Assembly: GCA_016716435.1 (NCBI GenBank)
Contig: JADJWI010000007.1
Span: 1 to 64,000, forward strand
From: Acidobacteriota bacterium
GTDB taxonomy: Bacteria; Acidobacteriota; Blastocatellia; Pyrinomonadales; Pyrinomonadaceae
Direction: 5' to 3'
Length of the DNA stretch: 64,000 nucleotides
Shown in pieces: positions 46,614-53,401 of this stretch. Position numbers and translations under genes: made by a program. How positions within the stretch are numbered: the stretch's first letter is position 1; every line of letters begins with the position of its first letter. Below the pieces are notes generated by a model. It was not told the origin of the DNA and made no database searches. It worked only from the letters and a program-made list of their open reading frames with translations.

Positions 46614-47915
46614 ATGCTTGATCTTAATTTCGTCAGAGAGAATCTGACTGACGTAAAAACCGCCCTTGAGAATCGCAGCTTTCCGATCGATGTTTTGGAC
46701 CGGTTTACTGAGCTGGACGTTGAACGGCGAAGGCTGATCAGCGAATCGGACGCGATCAACCAGCGGCGAAATGCCGCGAGCAAAGAGATCGGCGAACTGA
46801 TGAAATCGGGAAAGCGGGACGAGGCCGAGGCGATGAAGGCCGAAGTCGCCGGGTTCAAAGCCACCCAGGCCGAACTTGATGAAAAACGCGAGGCCGCCGA
46901 ATCTGCTATGCGCGACCTGCTCGCGGGGCTTCCGAATATCCCGGCCGAGGACGTTCCCGTCGGTCCGGATGAGGCGGCGAACGTCGAGATAAGGAAGTGG
47001 GGCGAACCTCCGACTTTCGACTTTGAGATAAGGGACCATGTCGACCTCGGCGAGGCTTTGGGCATCCTGGACTTCGAGAGGGCGACGAAGATCGCCGGTT
47101 CGCGCTTCGCCATAATGAATGGGGCGGGGGCACGACTGTCGAGAGCCTTGGTGAACTTCATGCTCGACGTCCATACCCGCGAGCATGGGTATTTGGAAAC
47201 GATGCCGCCGTTTCTGGTCAACCGAACCTCGCTTTTTGGGACGAATCAGCTCCCAAAGTTTGAAGAGGATCTTTTTCACATTAAGGATGACCGCGGTTTC
47301 GCCCTTATTCCGACCGCGGAGGTTCCGGTGACGAATTATCACGCCGAAGAGATACTCGATGCCTCCGAACTTCCGAAGTACTTCACGGCTTATACGCCAT
47401 GCTTTCGGAGTGAAGCCGGTAGCTACGGCCGCGATACCCGAGGGCTGATAAGGCAGCATCAGTTTGAGAAGGTCGAGCTTGTCAAGATCTGCCTGCCGGA
47501 GGAATCGGCAGAAGAGCATGAAAAGCTTACTCAGAATGCCGAACGGATCCTCCAACTCTTGAAATTGCCGTATCGCACGGTCGTCCTGTCCACCGGCGAC
47601 ATGGGGTTTGGCGCACAAAAGACTTACGACATTGAGGTTTGGGTGCCGTCTCAGGGAACTTACCGGGAGATCTCGAGCTGCTCGAACTGCGGCGATTTTC
47701 AGGCTCGCAGGATGAGTCTGCGGTTCCGTCGGGCGGGCGGTTCGAAGCCGGAATTCGCTCATACGCTCAATGGCAGCGGGCTTGCAGTTGGGCGAACGTG
47801 GCTGGCCGTTCTCGAAAACTATCAGCAGGCGGATGGGTCGGTCGTAATTCCCGAGGTGCTGCGGCCGTATATGCATGGCGCTTATAGGATCGCGGTAATT
47901 TCGCGAGCTGTATGA
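46614..47915 (+). CDS. serS: Seryl-tRNA synthetase
   Basis: Charges tRNA-Ser and tRNA-Sec with serine. About 433 residues. The N-terminal half (about 1-110) is the long antiparallel coiled coil that holds the tRNA, followed by the class II core: FRSEAGSYGRDTRGLIRQHQ (motif 2), the serine site segment REISSCSNCGDFQARRMSLR and motif 3 NGSGLAVGRTWLAVLE. I start it at MLDLNFVRENL (46614). A longer reading from 46551 adds 21 residues without homology. Divergent from galU. Confidence 0.94.
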   Translation: MLDLNFVRENLTDVKTALENRSFPIDVLDRFTELDVERRRLISESDAINQRRNAASKEIGELMKSGKRDEAEAMKAEVAGFKATQAELDEKREAAESAMRDLLAGLPNIPAEDVPVGPDEAANVEIRKWGEPPTFDFEIRDHVDLGEALGILDFERATKIAGSRFAIMNGAGARLSRALVNFMLDVHTREHGYLETMPPFLVNRTSLFGTNQLPKFEEDLFHIKDDRGFALIPTAEVPVTNYHAEEILDASELPKYFTAYTPCFRSEAGSYGRDTRGLIRQHQFEKVELVKICLPEESAEEHEKLTQNAERILQLLKLPYRTVVLSTGDMGFGAQKTYDIEVWVPSQGTYREISSCSNCGDFQARRMSLRFRRAGGSKPEFAHTLNGSGLAVGRTWLAVLENYQQADGSVVIPEVLRPYMHGAYRIAVISRAV

Positions 47916-47969
47916 CCTAACGCTCATTTTTTCTTTGACGCTGACGCAATTTGTAATCACAATGTAATT

Positions 47970-48218
47970 ATGAAAGCTCAGATCATTCAGATCGGGAACT
48001 CCCAGGGAATACGAATTCCGAAAATGATGCTCGAAGAGACCGGGATCTCCGGTGAGGTCGACCTCCACGCTACACCTGAAGGTATTCTCATCCGAAAGAC
48101 CAAGCGGCCGCGAGGAGATTGGGACACGGTTTTCAGCAGATTTGCCGAGTCCGACGATGAGCTTTCCGAAGACATCAAGGCCTCAGGAGCCTTTGACCGA
48201 AAGGAGTGGCAGTGGTGA
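47970..48218 (+). CDS. MazE-like antitoxin (AbrB/SpoVT DNA-binding fold)
   Basis: An 82-residue protein. KAQIIQIGNSQGIRIPKMML is the AbrB-type swapped-hairpin DNA-binding domain of MazE antitoxins; the C-terminal acidic tail (DELSEDIKASGAFDRKEWQW) would bind the toxin. Its stop overlaps the toxin start. It should neutralise the toxin and repress the operon. Confidence 0.85.
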   Translation: MKAQIIQIGNSQGIRIPKMMLEETGISGEVDLHATPEGILIRKTKRPRGDWDTVFSRFAESDDELSEDIKASGAFDRKEWQW

Positions 48219-48532
48219 AACGATTTGAGGTTTATCTTGTCAATCTCGACGAGGAGGTCTCGGATGACCCCAAAAATACTCGTCCCGCCGTTGTGGTCTC
48301 GCCCGATGAGATGAACCGCAGTCTCGGTCATGTGATCATCGCCCCGATCGCCTCTACGACGGCTACTTTGCCGACCCGCATCGCGACCGAATTTCTCAAC
48401 TCCGACCGGCAGATCGTCCTCGATCAAATTCGGACCGTCGACAAGTTGCGGCTTGTGAAAAGCATCGGTGAGATCGACGGCCGTTCGAAGACCGAGGTTG
48501 TTGAGGTGCTTCAGGAGATGTTTGCTGGGTGA
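48215..48532 (+). CDS. MazF/PemK-like mRNA interferase toxin
   Basis: About 105 residues. KRFEVYLVNLDEEVSDDPKN, TRPAVVVSPDEMNRS, VIIAPIASTTATLPTRIATE and VLDQIRTVDKLRL match the MazF/PemK toxin fold, an endoribonuclease that cuts mRNA. The GTG at 48215 overlaps the antitoxin stop as GTGA and follows AAGGAG with 8 bases between; GTG at 48206 and 48212 are alternatives. Convergent with mazG; the two stops are 9 bases apart. Confidence 0.88.
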   Translation: MKRFEVYLVNLDEEVSDDPKNTRPAVVVSPDEMNRSLGHVIIAPIASTTATLPTRIATEFLNSDRQIVLDQIRTVDKLRLVKSIGEIDGRSKTEVVEVLQEMFAG

Positions 48533-48541
48533 TCGCATTGC

Positions 48542-49342
48542 CTACTTCGCCTTTGCTTCGTTCCAGAGCCTATCCATTTCTTCGAGCGTCGAACCGTCGA
48601 GTTCATTTCCTGACTCCTTGATCTGCTCCTCTACATAGAGAAACCGTTTCCGAAACTTTCGGTTCGTTCTTTTCAGGGCCGTCTCAGGTTCTACATCGAG
48701 GCGTCGGGCAAGGTTCACGATGACGAAGAGCAGATCGCCGATCTCTTCTTCAATGTTTTCACGGTCGTTAGTACTCACCGCCGCCCGCAGTTCGCCTATC
48801 TCCTCCTCGGCCTTTTCAAAGATCTGGTCGGCGTCGGGCCAGTCGAAACCGACCTTCGCTGCTTTTTTCGTTAGCTTGAGTGCCTCTAGCAGGGCCGGGA
48901 AGTGCACGGGCACATCTTCCAAGATCGAGTCCTTTGCTTTTTCAACCTTGCCGGATGCCTTGCGTTCGTTGGCTTTTAGCTCGTCCCAGTTGTTAAGAAC
49001 GTCGCTGGCTGTTTCGAGGTTCGCATCGCCAAAGACATGCGGGTGCCGAAGCACGAGCTTCTTCGCGACGCCTTCGGCCACATCTTCGACGGTAAATTCG
49101 CCGCGTTCCTTGCCGATAGTTGCGTGGAAAACGACCTGCAGCAGAAGGTCGCCGAGTTCTTCTTTGAGGTGTTCGGTATCGCCAGTCGCATCGGCGTGCT
49201 GTATCGCGTCAAACGTCTCGTACGCTTCTTCAAGCAGGTATTGCGAAAGCGAGGCATAGGTCTGCTCCGCATCCCAAGGGCAGCCGCCCGGTGCACGAAG
49301 CCGCTCCATTACGCCAACGAGTTCATCGAATTTTTCTGACAT
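48542..49342 (-). CDS. mazG: Nucleoside triphosphate pyrophosphohydrolase MazG
   Basis: Hydrolyses NTPs and dNTPs to monophosphates, thought to clean the pool of damaged nucleotides. About 266 residues with two MazG domains: the first with PGGCPWDAEQTYASLSQYLL, EEAYETFDAIQ and HLKEELGDLLLQVVFH, the second with FEKAEEEIGELRAAV and IEEEIGDLLFVIVNLARRL; E-x-x-E-x12-28-E-x-x-D metal sites are visible in both. Start MSEKFDELVGVMERL at 49342. The reading frame continues upstream without a stop, but that part is antisense to other genes. It lies next to a mazEF pair, as in E. coli, though convergent. Confidence 0.88.
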   Translation of the reverse strand: MSEKFDELVGVMERLRAPGGCPWDAEQTYASLSQYLLEEAYETFDAIQHADATGDTEHLKEELGDLLLQVVFHATIGKERGEFTVEDVAEGVAKKLVLRHPHVFGDANLETASDVLNNWDELKANERKASGKVEKAKDSILEDVPVHFPALLEALKLTKKAAKVGFDWPDADQIFEKAEEEIGELRAAVSTNDRENIEEEIGDLLFVIVNLARRLDVEPETALKRTNRKFRKRFLYVEEQIKESGNELDGSTLEEMDRLWNEAKAK

Positions 49343-49477
49343 ATCACCATTTAAGTTCAGGACGTACCGGAAGTCTAGGGCATCGCCCGAAAGGCCTTCG
49401 AGCGAGGCCGAGCTACGACCGGCGAGACGGAATATCGCTTCTGAGCTTTCTGCTAGAAAATCGTAGGTGATAAAATC

Positions 49478-50044
49478 ATGGGGAGTAAAGAAGTTATGAT
49501 CGGACACGAAGAAAATCAAGAAGACGTTTCCTTTAAGGTTACAGATCGTCGGAAATTTAACCCGGACGGATCGCTGAAAGAGGGCGTGGAGATCGAGCCG
49601 GAAGCGCCTAAAGCCGTCACCCCGACGCCCGAACCCAAACCCGAACCCGCGGTTGCTGCGGTTGAAGAGGAGCCGGTCGCCGCAGCTATCGACGAGTCCG
49701 AGGATGACGGCGAAGAGATCCCGGGTGCGGATGATCCGGCGAGCTTCATCAATTTTCTCTCGACCCTCGCGACCAACGCCGCGGCATCTCTTGGTGCCGT
49801 GCCGCATCCCGCGACGGGTCAGCGGTCGCTCGACCTCGACACGGGCAAGTATTGGCTCGATGTGCTCGCGATGATCCGCGATAAGACAAAGGGCAATCTG
49901 CACGAGCATGAGGCTCGGCTGCTTGAAGGGCTTTTGGCCGATCTGCGGATGCAATATGTGACGATGGTCCGAGCGACCGAAGAGAAGCTGAAGGCGCAGG
50001 CGGCGAAGAAGTTTTCCGGCGCGGATATTCTCGGAAAGAAATAG
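49478..50044 (+). CDS. DUF1844 protein
   Basis: A 188-residue protein. Residues 1-70 are mostly charged and disordered (EEPVAAAIDESEDDGEEIPG); residues about 85-175 match DUF1844: DPASFINFLSTLATNAAASL, TGKYWLDVLAMIRDKTKGNL and LLEGLLADLRMQYVTMV. This domain is widespread in Acidobacteriota and Planctomycetes and has no known function. The ATG at 49478 has AGGTGA 7 bases upstream; an ATG at 49496 with GGGGAG upstream is an alternative. It is divergent from mazG. Confidence 0.72.
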   Translation: MGSKEVMIGHEENQEDVSFKVTDRRKFNPDGSLKEGVEIEPEAPKAVTPTPEPKPEPAVAAVEEEPVAAAIDESEDDGEEIPGADDPASFINFLSTLATNAAASLGAVPHPATGQRSLDLDTGKYWLDVLAMIRDKTKGNLHEHEARLLEGLLADLRMQYVTMVRATEEKLKAQAAKKFSGADILGKK

Positions 50045-50049
50045 TTGAG

Positions 50050-50115
50050 CCGCAGAGGCCGCAGGGATCGCAGAGATCCTTGAAACCTCTGCGGACCTTG
50101 CGGTCTCAGCGTTAA
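50050..50115. repeat. CGCAGAG-type intergenic repeat with inverted arms
   Basis: CCGCAGAGG (50050-50058) and CCTCTGCGG (50086-50094) form a perfect 9-bp inverted repeat with a 27-base loop. Within the loop GGATC and GATCC pair again, and further CCGCAGGG/GACCTTGCGGT copies follow. It may be a small repetitive element or a terminator for the DUF1844 gene. Confidence 0.55.
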
Positions 50116-50122
50116 GATCTAA

Positions 50123-50899
50123 ATGCGACTTACCTTCCTCGGCACCGGAACCTCGACGGGCGTACCCTCCATCGCCTGTGACTGCGAGACGTGTCTTTCC
50201 GAAGACCCGAGGGATAAGCGGCTTCGCGTCTCGGTTTTGATCGAACACGAGGGCGTTTCGATCCTCGTCGATACCTCGTCCGACTTTCGCCAACAGGCCT
50301 TGCGGGCAAATATCCGGCGGCTCGATGCCGTGCTGATAACGCATTGCCATGTCGATCATGTCTTTGGCCTTGATGACATCCGGCCGCTCAACTTTCGCTA
50401 CGGCCCGATGCCGATCTTTGCCAATGACATCGCCTGGACCGACCTTCGCCGCATCTTTCAATACATTTTTCAGCCGACCCACTTGGGCGGCGGGCTTCCG
50501 CAGCTGATACCGCATATGGTCTTCAACGGCTCGCCTTTCTGCATCGGCAAGGTCGAGGTGACGCCGCTTGAGGTCATCCACGGCAAGCTGCCGGTGATCG
50601 CCTATCGGTTCAATGATTTCGCCTATGCGACCGACCTGAAGACCATCCCGCAGGAGTCGCTTGACGGGCTCCGCGGGCTTGATGTTCTCGTGCTCGACTG
50701 CGTCCGCATTAAGCCGCACACGACGCATCTCAACCTTGAAGAAGCCCTCGCTTACATCGACGAACTCAAGCCGCGGAAGGCTTACCTTACCCACCTCAAC
50801 CACGACATCCTCCACGCCCGCGAGTCCCGCACGCTGCCCGACAACGTCGAACTCGCCTACGACGGCCTTGTTATCAGCGATGAGCCCGTTGAGGCTTGA
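50123..50899 (+). CDS. MBL-fold metallo-hydrolase, PhnP-like
   Basis: A 258-residue hydrolase. It begins MRLTFLGTGTSTGVPSIACD, and has metal-binding LITHCHVDHVFGLDDIRPLN (HxHxDH), the segment LEVIHGKLPVIAYRF, YATDLKTI and the C-terminal AYLTHLNHDI. A CDCETCLSED pair of cysteines near residue 18-24 resembles the zinc knuckle of PhnP-like enzymes. Such enzymes cleave cyclic phosphodiesters; this one's substrate is unproven. It lies downstream of DUF1844 and is followed by repeat-rich non-coding DNA. Confidence 0.85.
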   Translation: MRLTFLGTGTSTGVPSIACDCETCLSEDPRDKRLRVSVLIEHEGVSILVDTSSDFRQQALRANIRRLDAVLITHCHVDHVFGLDDIRPLNFRYGPMPIFANDIAWTDLRRIFQYIFQPTHLGGGLPQLIPHMVFNGSPFCIGKVEVTPLEVIHGKLPVIAYRFNDFAYATDLKTIPQESLDGLRGLDVLVLDCVRIKPHTTHLNLEEALAYIDELKPRKAYLTHLNHDILHARESRTLPDNVELAYDGLVISDEPVEA

Positions 50900-50975
50900 G
50901 CATCCTTGTCCGCCTACCACCGTTTGGTCAATTTTCGTGTCGACGTGTTTCATTTTTTTAAAGGGCCATGCGCTT

Positions 50976-51038
50976 CTGAAACGCTTGAAACGAATGAAAG
51001 AAATGAATCGCCTGTAACACCTGAAATGCTTGAAACGC
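50976..51038. repeat. Degenerate tandem array, 9-bp unit, seven copies
   Basis: Seven units fit a 9-bp period (for example CTGAAACGC, TTGAAACGA, CTGAAATGC, TTGAAACGC), with a core TGAAACGC. It begins 76 bases after the metallo-hydrolase stop. The stretch 50900-51249 otherwise holds no gene that I can support; a second short direct-repeat cluster of ATTCCGA-like units lies about 51120-51165. Confidence 0.65.
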
Positions 51039-51220
51039 CCGGGAGTTTTGAGTCCCGGCTTTCGAGAATTCCAGATTCCAGATTCCGAATTTGACGATGA
51101 GCCCTTGCTGATGCGCGGGCCTCCGACACGACATTCCGCATTCCGAGTTCCGAATTCCGCATTTCTTGGTGTTCTGTTTTTCTCAGGACATTGCGCGTTC
51201 GCGAAAACACCGCGAACATC

Positions 51221-51249
51221 TGGAACGATTGGAACGATTGGGACAACTG
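51221..51249. repeat. 9-bp tandem array, left part (interrupted by IS)
   Basis: Units TGGAACGAT, TGGAACGAT and TGGGACAAC stand directly left of the insertion sequence, with the final TG at 51248-51249. They continue in the same register on the right side at 52639. Confidence 0.7.
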
Positions 51250-51359
51250 TGTCGTCCTGAAAAAAGTTGACACAATTTGGAGGTAAGCCTGGTATAGGTT
51301 TCCTGTTTTGTGTTGGTCCTGAATAGGGTTTACGGGCATCTCCTTATATTGGTTTAGAG

Positions 51360-51391
51360 TTTCACTCTCAGGCCGCGGCCTGAGAGTGAAA
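51360..51391. repeat. Perfect 32-bp palindrome over the transposase stop codon
   Basis: TTTCACTCTCAGGCCG and CGGCCTGAGAGTGAAA (16 bp each, no loop) form a perfect palindrome. The stop codon of the IS transposase gene (51368-51370) lies inside it. It could protect the mRNA end, terminate transcription or stop readthrough from outside. Confidence 0.7.
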
Positions 51392-52279
51392 AGTTTTGGC
51401 CGGATAGTATTTCTTCCAGCGCTTCTTGAGCTCGCCGGTCTTGGCATGGGCCTCGGCCGGGGTGAGCATATCGATCGACAGATGCGGCCTCAGGTGGTTG
51501 TAGGTATTGACCGCCTGGCCGACCTGCCGGGTTGCATCGGAGAAGCTCTTGAAGCTTTTCCGCAGCAGTTCCTGTTTGAGAATGCCGTTGACGCGTTCGG
51601 CAATGGCGTTCTCCAGCGGGTCGCTCTTTTCGCTCATCGAGACCCGGATCCGTTTCCCGATCAGCTTCATATACCGCGAGCTGTAGTATTGCAGCCCCCG
51701 GTCCGAGTGGTGTATAAGCCCGTCGCGTTCCGGATTGTCCCTGAGGGCCATCCGCAGTGCCGCCGCCGGCCCTCTGGCTGTCAGGTCCTCGCTGAGGCAG
51801 TAGCCGACTATCTTTCGCGAATAGGCGTCCGTGATCAGGCTCAGATAAGCAAACCCTTCCCGGACCCTGATATATGTGATATCGCTGACCCACAATTGAT
51901 TGCTCCGGGTCGGCTCGAAGCCCTTCGCAAGATTCGGGAAGCTCTTCATCCAGAGGCCCGAAAACGTTGTCCTCGGACTTCGCCTCTTTCTCTTTCGGAT
52001 CAGCAGCGAATGCTCCCGCAAGAGATCGTACAAAGCGTCGCGGCCGATCTCTACCGAGTGCTCGCGGGCAAACCCGCTCATCATGTGATGCAGCTTTCTT
52101 ACACCGATCCGCTTTTGCTCCTTTCTCAGCCTTCCTACCTCCTGCAGCACGATCTCGGCTTCGAACGCCCTCTTCTCCACTCGCCGTTTCCCCTTGTAAT
52201 ATGCCTGTCTCGTATAGCCAAGCAGCCGGCAGGCCTCGCCCAGGCTTCTCCCCCTGCCGCTCTCTACCACTTTCCTCAC
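51368..52279 (-). CDS. IS3-family transposase OrfB (DDE integrase core)
   Basis: A 303-residue product. The N-terminal HTH_21-like region includes CRLLGYTRQAYYKGKR; then the rve integrase core with the DDE residues: Asp in QLWVSDITYIRV, Asp in LIHHSDRGLQYYSSRY and Glu in DPLENAIAERVNGILKQE. It is the second frame of the element, starting at GTG (52279) that overlaps the stop of OrfA (GTGA). It is probably also made as a fusion by -1 slippage on the A7 run at 52294-52300 (minus strand). Confidence 0.9.
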   Translation of the reverse strand: MRKVVESGRGRSLGEACRLLGYTRQAYYKGKRRVEKRAFEAEIVLQEVGRLRKEQKRIGVRKLHHMMSGFAREHSVEIGRDALYDLLREHSLLIRKRKRRSPRTTFSGLWMKSFPNLAKGFEPTRSNQLWVSDITYIRVREGFAYLSLITDAYSRKIVGYCLSEDLTARGPAAALRMALRDNPERDGLIHHSDRGLQYYSSRYMKLIGKRIRVSMSEKSDPLENAIAERVNGILKQELLRKSFKSFSDATRQVGQAVNTYNHLRPHLSIDMLTPAEAHAKTGELKKRWKKYYPAKTFHSQAAA

Positions 52280-52596
52280 CGCTTGGCCCCAGGTTTTTTT
52301 CTGATCGGTACCTCAAATCGATCTTCCGCGATGTCGATCATCGCATTCAGCAACTCGTTGTAGAGCCGGGCCTCCTCAAGCTCCTTCCGCAGCCGCCTCA
52401 CCTCCGCCGACCCCGACCCATGCCCAGACCCGGCAGACGACCCCGTCGCCGAACCGCCCCCGGCCTCACGACCCCTTATCCATCTATGTACAGTCGACAC
52501 CGAAACCCGGTATATCCGCGCCAGTTCCCGCATCGACACACCGCCTCTCCCGTACCTCTCAACTGCCTCTCTCCTCATCTCTTCGTCTTGTTTCAT
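52276..52596 (-). CDS. IS3-family transposase OrfA (helix-turn-helix)
   Basis: A 106-residue protein. MREL-ARIYRVSVSTVHRWI is a helix-turn-helix that binds the IS ends. A Gly/Ser linker (SATGSSAGSGHGSGS) is followed by a leucine-rich coil (RLRKELEEARLYNELLNAMI) that dimerises, typical of IS3-family OrfA. It ends with KKPGAKR just after the A7 slippery run. Confidence 0.88.
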   Translation of the reverse strand: MKQDEEMRREAVERYGRGGVSMRELARIYRVSVSTVHRWIRGREAGGGSATGSSAGSGHGSGSAEVRRLRKELEEARLYNELLNAMIDIAEDRFEVPIRKKPGAKR

Positions 52597-52638
52597 CTGT
52601 TCCCTTTTACCTGTAAACCTATTTCAGGACAAGACATC

Positions 52639-52680
52639 TGGAACGTTTGGAACGTCTGGAACGTTTGGGACAGCTGGAAC
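52639..52680. repeat. 9-bp tandem array, right part
   Basis: TGGAACGTT, TGGAACGTC, TGGAACGTT, TGGGACAGC and TGGAAC continue the array found left of the IS. The match of unit sequence and register shows that one array was split by the insertion. Confidence 0.7.
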
Positions 52681-53160
52681 TCGCAGCCGGGCTTGGGTCT
52701 TTGGGCTTGTGTTTTGTGCCTTCGGTTTACTCATTATTACACTCGATTTTGGCATTCCGTTTAATTACAAATTAATAATTTCTAATTATTAATTGGCCTG
52801 AATGAACGAAGTTCTGTCCGCTTCCTACTGCTCACCGCTCACGGCTCACTGTTCACTTTGCCCCGCTGTCCATTTTCCTCGGTCTTCAAGCCAAAGTGAA
52901 TGGTGATCCGTGAGATATGGAAGAAAAGGATGATATGGAAGGGGCGAGTTGCCGAGTTACCGAGTTGCCGTGCTGCAGAGTTCTGAGTCCGGGCTTGAGG
53001 CTCGCACGCAGTACAAAATGTGAATCACCCGCTCCGAGAAGGCGACCACAATATATTGTATTGGGGCAGAACGGCATTTCGGTCAGTTGGGATTGAAGAG
53101 TTACATCAAGCGGGGCGCGGTAAATGTTGCAAATGAGACGTTTATAAAATTAACACAAAA
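52681..53160. other. Non-coding stretch with short repeats before the nrdA promoter
   Basis: No supported gene. It holds an AT-rich inverted repeat (AATTAATAATT at 52770-52780 and AATTATTAATT at 52784-52794), a CTCAC-rich run near 52827-52857 (CTGCTCACCGCTCACGGCTC), and a short repeat of GAGTTGCCGAGTTACC type near 52946-52970. The composition is unlike the coding parts. It may be old repetitive DNA. Confidence 0.5.
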
Positions 53161-53208
53161 CCACTAGATTTAGTGTTGACAAAACGTTACCTACACAATA
53201 TAGTCTAT
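53161..53208 (+). promoter_or_regulatory. Sigma-70-like nrdA promoter overlapping two NrdR-like boxes
   Basis: TTGACA at 53176-53181, a 17-bp spacer and TATAGT at 53199-53204 form a good promoter. Box 1 CCACTAGATTTAGTGT (53161-53176) is close to the NrdR consensus ACACTATATATAGTGT, and box 2 ACACAATATAGTCTAT (53193-53208) starts 32 bp later (three helical turns). Box 1 abuts the -35 and box 2 covers the -10, so NrdR binding would block the polymerase. Confidence 0.65.
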
Positions 53209-53289
53209 ATCCACTGCAGGACTGAATAACTCAAAAAGACGCTTGGGGTCCTGTCCAGTCACCTGAAATCAACCAAAACGAGCCGGCCA

Positions 53290-53341
53290 CTTCGGGCCCA
53301 CAATATATGGGCCCCGCGGGAAAGAGTCTCTGCATTTCCCG
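53290..53341 (+). other. Structured 5' leader of nrdA
   Basis: The transcript leader is about 190 bases. It holds a GGGCCC hairpin (53294-53299 with 53309-53314, 9-base loop) and a CGGGAAA/TTTCCCG hairpin (53317-53323 with 53335-53341). It does not match a cobalamin riboswitch that I know. A purine-rich GAGGAG precedes the start at 53402. Confidence 0.45.
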
Positions 53342-53401
53342 GCGACGACGCGGCGACGCTCGAAAACCCGTTGCAGGAGTTCAAACGAGGAGAAAGAAAA
53401 A

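Larger units (their letters stand above)
51250..52637 (-). mobile_element. IS3-family insertion sequence
   Basis: About 1.39 kb with two overlapping transposase frames on the minus strand. The left end begins TGTCGTCCTGAAAAAAGTTG and the right end, read inward, TGTCTTGTCCTGAAATAGG, so the terminal inverted repeats are imperfect. A further copy of the same motif (TTGGTCCTGAATAGGG...) lies inside at 51313-51336. Removing 51250-52637 with a 3-base CTG duplication (51247-51249 and 52638-52640) joins TGGGACAAC to TGGAACGTT in perfect 9-bp register, which supports these boundaries. The element is intact apart from the imperfect ends. Confidence 0.75.

Noticed and set aside
47934..47970. TTGACG with TGTAAT repeats before mazE as a promoter
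   Set aside because: Spacings of 11 and 22 bases do not fit a sigma-70 promoter; the TGTAAT repeats could be an operator but too little supports it.
46566..48068. A 500-residue open minus-strand frame over serS
   Set aside because: It is the antisense of a well-conserved serS and mazE; no recognisable domain or start signal.
49343..50953. A long open minus-strand frame that extends mazG to 803 residues
   Set aside because: It is antisense to the DUF1844 and metallo-hydrolase genes, which have clear families, and MazG homologues start at the Met at 49342. High GC and codon bias make long antisense frames likely.
51354..52363. Two long frames in the insertion sequence, one on each strand (51386-52363 plus, 51354-52316 minus)
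   Set aside because: They overlap the transposase with clear DDE motifs and have no family of their own.
50900..53160. CRISPR array in the repeat-rich region
   Set aside because: The repeats are 9-bp tandem units without unique spacers, and no cas gene is present.
53205..53401. Cobalamin riboswitch in front of nrdA
   Set aside because: Some RNR operons have one, but the conserved core segments and their order are not seen here. The structured leader is reported as unassigned.
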